Shown in pieces: positions 52,281-61,370 of a stretch of DNA of 64,000 bases (position 1 is its first letter; the number at the start of each line of letters is the position of its first letter). Origin of the DNA: an uncultured Bacteroidales bacterium (GTDB taxonomy: Bacteria > Bacteroidota > Bacteroidia > Bacteroidales > UBA932); NCBI GenBank assembly GCA_947630665.1, contig CANRID010000004.1, forward strand, positions 34,907 through 98,906, written 5' to 3'. The notes below the pieces were generated by a model. The model was not told where the DNA came from. It ran no database searches and worked only from the letters and a program-made list of their open reading frames with translations. A program made the translations under genes and the position numbers.

Positions 52281-53681
52281 TCATATGTGCACATCCTGCA
52301 ATTTTTTAGATGACTCGTAGAGAATGAAGGGACAGCAATACCAATGCGTCCACTTCCTGCTTTCTACCCTTGTATGGACAACACCGTCCCCGAACTCAGG
52401 ATTGGGCGTAGCTTCAACGACATCCCCGGAGCCGAGATAGACGCCAGTATGTCCCGGCATAAAGAGACATATTCCCGGAGTTTCCGGAAGCGTTTCGATC
52501 GGACCGCTATGCATAGACGAGCGAAAAAACATCTCTGCATTCCGGTCGAAAAACGGTTCATAGCAATTGCCGTTTATCCCGAAAAAGAAAGATTTTATCA
52601 ATCCGGAGCAATCACATGCACGGAACCCCTCGAATTGCAGCAGATATTTTATCCTCTCATCGGAATAATGATCCGGATATCGCCGGGACAAGCGCCGTAT
52701 CAATGAACGTGAAATAGGTTCCATCATTCCGCCATACAGGTATTTTGTAGGAAGGGCGGCGCAAGCATTCACATGTTCCAGGAATTCCCCCGCAGTCGGC
52801 TGATGTGCAAACAGGCGATCAAAAATCGGCGATGAAATATTCGGCATTAGCAAACGTCTGTTTCTGACGGCATCCGACCACACTACACGGGATGTTTGTT
52901 CGTATATATTCCAGATTCTGGGATTAAGAACTTCATTATAATTACTTTTCAACAAAACGGAAATGTGCTCTTTGCGAACATATCCGAATCTGCCATACAT
53001 AAAGGATATTTCCATTTTACGACGTTTATCCCAGTTATTATATGCACACAATGGATTGAATACTACTGGATTACCCATTAAAGTTATTAGTGTTAGATTT
53101 TCATTAAAAGTCAGTTCGGAAGACTCTTTCATGAAATAATTATGCGCAGCATTTGCTATTCCATACAAGTCGGGACCCAACTGGATGACATTGAGATACA
53201 GTTCCAAAATTTCTTCTTTGGATAAATGTCGTTCCAATGAAAAAGCTATGAAAAGCTCAATAATTTTACGTGTATAAGTTTTGGTAAACGGAAGGTATAG
53301 ATTTTTAGCCAATTGCTGCGCAATGGTACTCCCTCCTGCTACTTTCCTTTTCTTTCGGATATTTTGCACTAATGCGCGATATATGCATGCCATAGAGACT
53401 CCTTTGTGTGTAAAAAACAACCAATCTTCGCAGAAAACAACCATAAGTAAAGTTGTAGCAGATATTTTCTCCAACGGACAAAAAGTATCACGTCGGTGAA
53501 CTTCCTTCATAATTCGTTCTATAGGACGGACTCTCATAAGTGATACCGCATGACAATACCCGTAACTGGCACATGCGAGCAGAATTGCCAGCAACAATAT
53601 GAACATGAATATGATCATCGTCCCCATATATTGTGTTCTTCTAAAAACGTAAAACACTGATTTTGAATATCTTCTAAACAA
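52281..53681 (-). CDS. GT51 peptidoglycan glycosyltransferase fused to C-terminal NlpC/P60-like cysteine peptidase
   Basis: 466 aa: TM segment (~aa 19-40); GT51 motifs CEDWLFFTHKG, AGGSTIAQQLAKNLYLPFTKTYTRKIIE, LSKEEILELYLNVIQLG..YGIANAAHNYF; C-terminal YLYGG, DCSGL (C358), PGHTGVYLGSGDVVEATP (H411). Confidence 0.8.
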   Translation of the reverse strand: MFRRYSKSVFYVFRRTQYMGTMIIFMFILLLAILLACASYGYCHAVSLMRVRPIERIMKEVHRRDTFCPLEKISATTLLMVVFCEDWLFFTHKGVSMACIYRALVQNIRKKRKVAGGSTIAQQLAKNLYLPFTKTYTRKIIELFIAFSLERHLSKEEILELYLNVIQLGPDLYGIANAAHNYFMKESSELTFNENLTLITLMGNPVVFNPLCAYNNWDKRRKMEISFMYGRFGYVRKEHISVLLKSNYNEVLNPRIWNIYEQTSRVVWSDAVRNRRLLMPNISSPIFDRLFAHQPTAGEFLEHVNACAALPTKYLYGGMMEPISRSLIRRLSRRYPDHYSDERIKYLLQFEGFRACDCSGLIKSFFFGINGNCYEPFFDRNAEMFFRSSMHSGPIETLPETPGICLFMPGHTGVYLGSGDVVEATPNPEFGDGVVHTRVESRKWTHWYCCPFILYESSKKLQDVHI

Positions 53682-54094
53682 CCTTCAATAAAAGCACAGG
53701 CCTTTTGACAACCTTTACTTGCGATGAAAGACGGCCTTCCTGGATAACGAAAATAAATGTCGTTAAGATTCTGATGAAAGAAATTACATTCTGCATTTTC
53801 GAAACGCCTGCTTACTCCTGAAGAGACCAAAAACGTTTTTTCAATTCTTTGATTCCGTCCCTGCACAAAACTTTCTGCCAGTTCAAGACAATAGCGATAT
53901 GATGATAGGTATGTCTCCGGAGTACACCGTCCGATCGTATAATCCGCTGCCATACTCTCAGCGGAGAGTTCAAATACGACTTTCATCTTAAGACGTTTGA
54001 TACCCAAATGACGGACTTTGCCAACCGTCACACGCCAGCCCTTGTACGTAAACATGAACGGAAAGATATAATAGGTGGATCCAAGCGTTTTCAT
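53615..54094 (-). CDS. hypothetical protein, Cys-containing, overlapping the GT51-NlpC ORF
   Basis: 159-aa ORF, no family recognised; 3' end overlaps the 5' end of the downstream ORF. Confidence 0.5.
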   Translation of the reverse strand: MKTLGSTYYIFPFMFTYKGWRVTVGKVRHLGIKRLKMKVVFELSAESMAADYTIGRCTPETYLSSYRYCLELAESFVQGRNQRIEKTFLVSSGVSRRFENAECNFFHQNLNDIYFRYPGRPSFIASKGCQKACAFIEGCLEDIQNQCFTFLEEHNIWGR

Positions 54095-54127
54095 ATTTCA
54101 TATCTTATATTTTGATTCTATTACAAT

Positions 54128-54460
54128 CTATGGCATATCCGATTCCTCAACCGCACGGTTACCTCGGCAACCCGCTTTCGCACCCATATTAAATAGGCTC
54201 GGGAAGGGATATGTCCCTTTGCCTTGTTTTTTCCCCAGGAAAGCATTGCAGCATTTATTTTCGATACCGAACCACAATGAAAAATCCGGCTTCTTCCAGC
54301 ATGACGGTGGCCAGTCGTCCTCCAAACGCCATTGACTGTATATGGTTTTCGAATAGTCCTGCCATTTTCCCGCCACTTCCGTCGGTATGGATATCCTGAC
54401 ATTCAGCCGGAGGAAATCGCCGGATTCCTCCATATATGGTTTTCCAATTTTAATTCTCAT
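54128..54460 (-). pseudogene. probable truncated/degraded hypothetical gene in polysaccharide locus
   Basis: 110-aa ORF MRIKIGKPYMEESGDFLRLNVRISIP...DFSLWFGIENK then low-confidence C-terminus; short compared with the longer proteins I recall with this N-terminus. Confidence 0.4.
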
Positions 54461-54522
54461 AAGCTATTAGTTGAAACAATTTTATTGGACCTTAACGTAC
54501 GTAACATACTTCAATATCAGCA

Positions 54523-55953
54523 CTATTTCTTGAATTTGAAAAAATGAGTTCGTTTGGTAAGTACAAAAAACAATAATAGAACTACAGCAGTCAAACCAGA
54601 CAATAACAACAACGACATGATGCTAGATAGCATGTCCGCACAAAATATTGTAATATTTCGCAAGAAGACATACAATACAATTGTAAGTAATGTGGCTTTG
54701 ATGCCTGTTTTCAGCGGAGTATGTAGTGCCTGCTTTAATACGTATTTATTAAGCAAAACAAATGCTATGCATGAACTGATTGACATTGTTATTACCCATG
54801 CCCAAGCCATGGCTTCTAACGTCCGGAAACAAACAGCTGCTATCAAAAAACCCAATACAGTCAAGGTGACATCGATCACCGAACGGACAAACATTAAATC
54901 TGTCCGCCCAGTCGATTGAAAAAAAGGTGTTGTCAGTAGCCACAATGTTTGCCATGGAATCGATAATACTAGTATGCGTAACACTGGAATCGTTGCTGTC
55001 CATCCACGTCCATACATGATGGTGACAATATCGTCAGAGGCAAAAAACAAAAAAATACTCAATGGAAACGCGAAAATGGAAAATAGTCCGAAAATACGAT
55101 TGTATTTATCTGCCATCCAGACACGATTATCCTGCATAGAAGCCAAAATGGGATACAAGGGGGATCTTATAACATCTACACTATATTGCATCGGAAATTG
55201 CATCAAATTATAGGCTTTCGAATAATAACCTAGTTCAGTTACCCCGAAATATTTTCCGATAATCAGTTTATCGGTATTACGGAAAAAATAATAAAAAAAA
55301 TCAGTCAACAACTGATATACTGAAAGCAAACGGATTTTTCGGAATCCTATTATCCCCGGACGCCAACGGAATCGCATAGGATATTGCCAATAGTTAATCA
55401 ATAATACCATACAACCAGTAAATACAGGCGGAATCAACAATGCGTACATCCCAAGTCCTTTGAAAGCAGCAATAATAGCCATTCCACCACTGATTACTTG
55501 AAGGGTAAGCGTCCGTCTGGCAATGAACTTGAATCGTTTGTCTTTAATCATCAAGGTGCCGGGAACTGTATTCCATGTTGTAAACAATAAATTTACTGAT
55601 AGAATGCCGCATATCGTCACTAATGATTCGTTTCCATAAAAGTTTGCAATCGGACGTGCTAGGCAAAAAAACAATATTGCTATAATCACTCCAATATATA
55701 TGCTTATGGAAAATATCGACTCAAGTTCTTCTTTCGTAAGATCTTGACGACAGATGATTGCCGACCCCATTCCTAAACCAGCAAAACGAGTCAACAAATT
55801 AAGCAATACGGAAGCCATCGCAACAATACCAAAATCCTGCGGTGTGAGCAAACGTGCCAATACCGCCGTGATTACCAGCTGCATGACAGCTCCCGAATAT
55901 TTTTTCACGGCTGTCCATAACACGCCATGTACCATTTCCTCCCGAACGGTCAT
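54523..55953 (-). CDS. Wzx-like polysaccharide flippase (MOP superfamily)
   Basis: 476 aa multi-TM; VKKYSGAVMQLVITAVLARLLTPQDFGIVAMASVLLNL; RNTDKLIIGKYFGVTELGYYSKAYNLMQFP. Confidence 0.92.
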   Translation of the reverse strand: MTVREEMVHGVLWTAVKKYSGAVMQLVITAVLARLLTPQDFGIVAMASVLLNLLTRFAGLGMGSAIICRQDLTKEELESIFSISIYIGVIIAILFFCLARPIANFYGNESLVTICGILSVNLLFTTWNTVPGTLMIKDKRFKFIARRTLTLQVISGGMAIIAAFKGLGMYALLIPPVFTGCMVLLINYWQYPMRFRWRPGIIGFRKIRLLSVYQLLTDFFYYFFRNTDKLIIGKYFGVTELGYYSKAYNLMQFPMQYSVDVIRSPLYPILASMQDNRVWMADKYNRIFGLFSIFAFPLSIFLFFASDDIVTIMYGRGWTATIPVLRILVLSIPWQTLWLLTTPFFQSTGRTDLMFVRSVIDVTLTVLGFLIAAVCFRTLEAMAWAWVITMSISSCIAFVLLNKYVLKQALHTPLKTGIKATLLTIVLYVFLRNITIFCADMLSSIMSLLLLSGLTAVVLLLFFVLTKRTHFFKFKK

Positions 55954-56065
55954 TTCAAAATCCTATTTTTACGAGGTGGTATCCGATACATTCTATAGCA
56001 ATCCGAAGAGAATTTCCTTTTTCTCCGTCAATACCGCTCCTTAACGGATATTCCATATTCTAATT

Positions 56066-56977
56066 TCACCTCACCAAATTCAAGTCCACCTTTTCTCCAA
56101 GACGAACCAGATAATCGGCATCGAAGTGGTTCATACATCCTCCTACCGAAGTAAACGTCATTTCCCCAAACCAGACACGGCCGTCCACTTCATACATATC
56201 CACTCTCACCTCTGGAAACCCTTCGGATAATTGTTCGGCCATTTCAATCATTTGAGGCAGTGTTTCCGGTTTCGGAAGAGGTCTGCGCTGTTTCAGAAAA
56301 CAAGACGTAGCAACAGCCCATTCCGGATGATAATTCCAATCCAAATCATAAATTCCGAACTCCGCACTGTCTTCGGTTCTGTTATTATATACCCAGATGT
56401 GTTCGGCTTTGCCGTTAAAACACCAGATCTTGTAATCCACCAAAGACGATGACACGACCGCCTGCTTTCCGGTATCCAGCAATTCCTCCGCTATGATACA
56501 GGGCTTGATACGTGTATAGTGTGGCTCGAACGTATCGTAGCCGAATCTTTTCCGCAATAATTTTTTGAATCTTTTTGTTTCCGACGCAATATCCAGAAGG
56601 GATTTGTCGTGGCAGATCAAATGGCCGCCGCAACCATTGTTAGCTTTCATGACGAACCGGTCGGGAAGCCGGTCCCAGTCAATATCCTCCGCCTTCTCCC
56701 ATCTGCCGTACAAATCTACCAAGTTCTCTTCGAATCCTTTGGTGGCAACATATTCCCGAACCGTATATTTGTTTGCCAGGCGTGTCCACTCTGATGTATC
56801 CGTACATGCGGCAAGCCAGCATATCTTTTCATTCAGATCCTGAGGATGACTCCAATTGATATCTTTCCCAAGTTTTTTTTTGTATTTGCAAGAAATCGAC
56901 CACCTTAAAGCATACTTGCATAAAAAGATTTTACAGATATGCCTCACATAGCGTTTCAGGACTTCTAACATTTTCAT
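56066..56977 (-). CDS. TupA-like ATP-grasp protein (polysaccharide biosynthesis)
   Basis: VMKANNGCGGHLICHDK; KPCIIAEELL; VDYKIWCFNGKAEHIWVYNNR; VRVDMYEVDGRVWFGEMTFTSVGG. Confidence 0.85.
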   Translation of the reverse strand: MKMLEVLKRYVRHICKIFLCKYALRWSISCKYKKKLGKDINWSHPQDLNEKICWLAACTDTSEWTRLANKYTVREYVATKGFEENLVDLYGRWEKAEDIDWDRLPDRFVMKANNGCGGHLICHDKSLLDIASETKRFKKLLRKRFGYDTFEPHYTRIKPCIIAEELLDTGKQAVVSSSLVDYKIWCFNGKAEHIWVYNNRTEDSAEFGIYDLDWNYHPEWAVATSCFLKQRRPLPKPETLPQMIEMAEQLSEGFPEVRVDMYEVDGRVWFGEMTFTSVGGCMNHFDADYLVRLGEKVDLNLVR

Positions 56978-57064
56978 AATTATCCAGCAAATTGTAATCA
57001 GTGGTTTCCAGCAATCGTATAACTATTAGGATTTATCCCGAAAATTTCTTGACAACATGCTGTT

Positions 57065-58147
57065 CTAATGCAATATCTTATTAAGCAATTCCGAATAAAT
57101 TCCGGCTACCTGTTCGGCTATTTTTTCCCAATTATAGGCGGACAGATTATATTTCCTGCGTCGGAAATTCATGATTTTCTGTTGTAGCCTCTCTGCCAAA
57201 GAGTAAGCGTCTCCTTTGACGAAATAATCTTCCTTCTCCAACGACACAAGGTGTGTTGCCGGAATATCGCTGACCAAAACGTCCAGCCCATATTCCATTG
57301 CTTCCAGTAATACTATAGGGAAGCCCTCCGAAAACGAAGGCAGGACGAATAATGCAGCATGGGTATATACTTCACTAAGCAGTTCTCCTGAAAGATAATC
57401 CGTAAAAACAACCCTACCTGATTGTACAAGGCTTTCCAGATGCCATCGATAAGCATTCTCAGAGTTTCCCACTATTACCAACTTGAAATCGGTGTCTATC
57501 ATCTCGAAAGATCGGATAAGCAGATCGTATCCCTTTTCGGGGACAAGCCGCCCTACCGTGAGGATATATTTGTGACGTACCAACCCCAACGATCGGATAT
57601 AATCCATCGTTTCTATCGGATGTTTCTTCGTCACGCCATTGGGTATAAAGACTGATTTTGCTCGGATAGCATGCGAATATTTTTCCATTTGGAATCGGTT
57701 AACAAAAATGATACGATGAGCACATCTCAAGGCGATTTTTTCACTGATTCTAAGACATAACTTACTCAACTTTCCCCACTTGTCATGTTCGTAGTTTGCG
57801 CTGTGATAGGTCAAAATAACCTTTTTCCCTCTTAGACGGAGTAACGGGGCGAATATTCCAGGCCCAATGTTGTGGATATGCACAATAGAAACCGAAGAAA
57901 AACATAGAATGACAGCAGCAAGGAAAGAGTGTAATAAACACTCCCAACCGGGAATACGGGTTGAGGGAAGGTCAATGAATTTTATATGTAGCCACTGCTG
58001 CTTCGAACGGACCCATGGTTTCCTTCGGAAAATAACAAAATCAAAATCCTTACTCATAAGAGAATACAAAGCTTCGCAATGTGTTTCCACGCCACCTTCA
58101 ATCATCGGGAAGCCTCTTATTCCATATACACCGACTGAATCTCGCAT
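57065..58147 (-). CDS. DUF1972/GT4-family glycosyltransferase
   Basis: MRDSVGVYGIRGFPMIEGGVETHCEALYSLM; VGRLVPEKGYDLLI; PSFSEGFPIVLLEAMEYG; ATG at 58147 lies 2 nt after the upstream stop. Confidence 0.9.
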   Translation of the reverse strand: MRDSVGVYGIRGFPMIEGGVETHCEALYSLMSKDFDFVIFRRKPWVRSKQQWLHIKFIDLPSTRIPGWECLLHSFLAAVILCFSSVSIVHIHNIGPGIFAPLLRLRGKKVILTYHSANYEHDKWGKLSKLCLRISEKIALRCAHRIIFVNRFQMEKYSHAIRAKSVFIPNGVTKKHPIETMDYIRSLGLVRHKYILTVGRLVPEKGYDLLIRSFEMIDTDFKLVIVGNSENAYRWHLESLVQSGRVVFTDYLSGELLSEVYTHAALFVLPSFSEGFPIVLLEAMEYGLDVLVSDIPATHLVSLEKEDYFVKGDAYSLAERLQQKIMNFRRRKYNLSAYNWEKIAEQVAGIYSELLNKILH

Positions 58148-58149
58148 TT

Positions 58150-59154
58150 TTACCAACTGATAGACTTTCCCTTGAATATCCTGATTTTGTTTTTCAAAAC
58201 CCATAAGACCGGTTTCCACGGGTGCCGCACCATGTCATGACGGTCGGTGACGATAAAAGTGCAGTTGCGGTCGCAGAGCTCTACTTTCTTTACTATTTCT
58301 CGTGCTTTTTCCGAAGCCAAAATATATTCGAGAGAGTGTTCCCTAATATTGCCGACAATCCACTCATCAGATGAACCGTTGCAAGGCGAAACATTCCCTA
58401 ATGGATCAATAAAGAAAAAATCTCGTAACGCCCCACACTTAGGCCGATATCCCAAAGCATCACCTCGTAACCTACAGTGTATACTACGATTAAAATAGGC
58501 TCTGCCATAATCCTTCAATTGGCCTTTGAATGTCCTTCGTTTCGAAGTAAGCAATGCCTTGACAAATTTTTCGTGTGCACCCAGAGCCTCACTGCTTTCC
58601 AGCAGATTATCCTCTTTATGAAAATACCACGAATTGTGCACTACAGAATTACACAACTCAATGTCAAGAGCGACACACAAATCGTACAGGTAAAGCAAAT
58701 CCTTATAATTATCGGGAGAAATAGTCACTGCAAAGCCTATGTTTTTACACTTGGTTCTTTTCAGTTCCAGCATTGTCCTTAAGGCATGATCGAATCCATC
58801 GTGAAGACCACGTTTGGAGTCATTCAACGCCGGAAGGCCCTCCAATGACACCCGTATTAAAATCTTGGGATATTGATTCGCCAGACGGACAATAGTCTCA
58901 GTATTAAACCCGTTAGTACTCAGTTCCAACAAGGCCGCTTTAGGATAAAGTATCCTGAAAATTTCATCTATATCCCTGCGTAACGTAGGTTCACCTCCGG
59001 TGATATTAATTCTGAGACCATCGGGAAGATTTTCATAGCAATCAGGGCCTACCTCCTCATAAGATTTTGTAGGGTACTTCCAGATATTGCACATATTGCA
59101 TCCGGCATTACATCGAAATGTCGTTATCAGACTTGCCTGTCTTGTCGTTTTCAT
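58150..59154 (-). CDS. radical SAM protein with additional C-terminal cysteines (SPASM-like)
   Basis: TTFRCNAGCNMCNIWKYP (CxxxCxxC), INITGGEPTLRRDIDEI, LSTNGF; C-terminal C..CGALRDFFFIDPLGNVSPCNGSS..CDRNC. Confidence 0.9.
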   Translation of the reverse strand: MKTTRQASLITTFRCNAGCNMCNIWKYPTKSYEEVGPDCYENLPDGLRINITGGEPTLRRDIDEIFRILYPKAALLELSTNGFNTETIVRLANQYPKILIRVSLEGLPALNDSKRGLHDGFDHALRTMLELKRTKCKNIGFAVTISPDNYKDLLYLYDLCVALDIELCNSVVHNSWYFHKEDNLLESSEALGAHEKFVKALLTSKRRTFKGQLKDYGRAYFNRSIHCRLRGDALGYRPKCGALRDFFFIDPLGNVSPCNGSSDEWIVGNIREHSLEYILASEKAREIVKKVELCDRNCTFIVTDRHDMVRHPWKPVLWVLKNKIRIFKGKSISW

Positions 59155-60332
59155 TACAACTGATTATAAATGTCCATTAGTTTATTGTAATATACTGTAG
59201 CATTACATTCTGCCCGCATTTTCTCAGCTATACGGGCATAATCGAAAGATGTTTTGTACATTAGGCGGATTTTATTCTGCAAGTCACCTAAGTCGCCACT
59301 CTTGAAAGTCATTCCATTTTCTCCTTCCTGAATTGATTCCGGAAGGGATCCGATATTACTGCAAAGAACAGGTGTTCCCAGACATTGTGATTCCGCAATT
59401 GAATATGGATTGTTTTCATACCATTCCGAGGGGACAACAGCAAATCTCGCATCCCCGACAAGTCTACGAATATCGTCCCACTGTTTGAACCCTACAAATT
59501 CAATATTGGGTCCAGCCATTTTTTTAAGATTATTCTCCAACGTACCAGTACCGATAACCACTAATTTATATGGTAATGTATTAGCCGCTTTAATCAATGT
59601 ACCTACGCCCTTTTCATGCGATAATCTTCCCAAGTAGCAATAATAATTTCCTTTCCTATTTGAATCCTGCCAGCATTTGTCTGTATCAATAATGTTTCTT
59701 AGCACATGCAATTTACTTTTCGTAAATCCACCTTTCGCCATTGTTTCCGCCATAAAGTGACTTGGGCAAATGAACGCATCTGTAAATGTTTCAATTCGCT
59801 TGAAGTTCCATACGTGTGCTTCCTGGTAAGCAAGGAAGCTGGCAAAAGGTGAATTTTTCATGCAGCGATAACGCAAAACATTTTTGGGATTCGAGAGGCA
59901 CGCTACGCACGGTTTTTCCCCGTTTCGAAGACAATCGTACCGAGGACATACCAGCTTGTAATCATGCACCGTCCAGACGACACGGAGGCCTCGACGATGT
60001 GCCAATTCTCCGATTATAGGCGACAAATATGAATGGATATTATTCAAGTGAACAACATCCGGACGGAAGTCATCCAGCAAGACATTGAATCTCGTGCAGG
60101 TCTCTTTGTCTCCGAACAGTCGCCTTACAGCCTTTATAGCACTGGAATTTACACGGAATTTCACTTCCGAAGGGAAATATTTGCTCCACAAAGTCGGCAG
60201 ATTCTCGGGACACTGCATAGCAAATACAGCCACTTCGTGACCGTGTTTACTTAACATATCCGACAAATTGAAAACGTATCTGCAATCACCTCCGCGAACG
60301 TAATAGAATTTGTTGGCAACCAGTATTTTCAT
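59154..60332 (-). CDS. GT4-family glycosyltransferase
   Basis: MKILVANKFYYVRGGDCRYVFNLSDMLSKHGHEVAVFA; YLGRLSHEKGVGTLIKAA; IAESQCLGTPVLCSNIGSLPE. Confidence 0.9.
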   Translation of the reverse strand: MKILVANKFYYVRGGDCRYVFNLSDMLSKHGHEVAVFAMQCPENLPTLWSKYFPSEVKFRVNSSAIKAVRRLFGDKETCTRFNVLLDDFRPDVVHLNNIHSYLSPIIGELAHRRGLRVVWTVHDYKLVCPRYDCLRNGEKPCVACLSNPKNVLRYRCMKNSPFASFLAYQEAHVWNFKRIETFTDAFICPSHFMAETMAKGGFTKSKLHVLRNIIDTDKCWQDSNRKGNYYCYLGRLSHEKGVGTLIKAANTLPYKLVVIGTGTLENNLKKMAGPNIEFVGFKQWDDIRRLVGDARFAVVPSEWYENNPYSIAESQCLGTPVLCSNIGSLPESIQEGENGMTFKSGDLGDLQNKIRLMYKTSFDYARIAEKMRAECNATVYYNKLMDIYNQL

Positions 60333-60385
60333 CATGTTTTTATAGATAATTTCTCGTTTTTGATTGCTGCTCACAATAGGGTTAA

Positions 60386-61339
60386 TTAAGATCCGATGTC
60401 TCGTACACAGGTCCGAAGTTTATATCCGCCCAACAAAAGGTACAATGCATGCAATCGAGGATATCGATAAGTTATTTTGTGACTGATTCTATAATATTCC
60501 AATCTGGTCATTTTGCCTGCGTTAAGCATTTTATCTCTTGCTGCCTGAAAGAGAAATTTCACGTATTCCCAATAAGAAATTTCGTAAAATGAGAATAATA
60601 AAAAAACAAGCATCTGTTCATATTCAGGTTTTCCTATTGAACGTAAATACATGTTGCATTTTTTAAGTACTCCATAACAAATCCAGTTTGCCTCTTTATT
60701 TGCTTGAGTGCACAAACTCCCTTGGCGTCGTGTATGAATATAGATTATTTCTTTAGTTGTTTCAATTCGACTGGCATGCTCAATAACGGACGTTGTAAAC
60801 CAAGTGTCATTGAAATATAATACTTCATCAAAGTGTATATTATTCTTTTTCAAAAATGAGGAAGAATACATTCTTGACCATACCATGGGAAACGCCGCTA
60901 AAAACAATAGCATATCGCCATTCCACATAGCATCGCTGACAGTCGGAAAAGGCCTCGGCCAAATTTCAAGTGTGTCGGATATTCGATATTCGGTTTTGAA
61001 CACTATAACATCGGCCTTCGAATCTTTGTAGATGTCGCATTTGTTCAACATATCCGGGAAATAGAGATCATCAGCATCAGCAAAGAGTATCCACTTGCCA
61101 ATGGCATGCTCCAGCCCGACATTTCTGGCATAACCGGCACCTTTCCTCTCTTTGGTAAAATAAACCTCCACACAAGGCTCGTCCAGACCGGGGAAACAAT
61201 CGAAATTAACAATCTCAGGATCGGAATTGTCATCAACCACGATAATTTGTACATCTGCCCTGCGAGGAATACTATCCAAACACCGTCTCAACAGGTCAGG
61301 AATATTTTTGTGAGGAATGATGATACTATAGTTTGTCAT
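60386..61339 (-). CDS. GT2-family glycosyltransferase (copy 1)
   Basis: NYSIIIPHKNIPDLLRRCLDSIPRRADVQIIVVDDNSD; GKWILFADADD. Confidence 0.93.
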   Translation of the reverse strand: MTNYSIIIPHKNIPDLLRRCLDSIPRRADVQIIVVDDNSDPEIVNFDCFPGLDEPCVEVYFTKERKGAGYARNVGLEHAIGKWILFADADDLYFPDMLNKCDIYKDSKADVIVFKTEYRISDTLEIWPRPFPTVSDAMWNGDMLLFLAAFPMVWSRMYSSSFLKKNNIHFDEVLYFNDTWFTTSVIEHASRIETTKEIIYIHTRRQGSLCTQANKEANWICYGVLKKCNMYLRSIGKPEYEQMLVFLLFSFYEISYWEYVKFLFQAARDKMLNAGKMTRLEYYRISHKITYRYPRLHALYLLLGGYKLRTCVRDIGS

Positions 61340-61370
61340 TCTTTTTTCCCCCCCCTATTTGATTTCTTCT

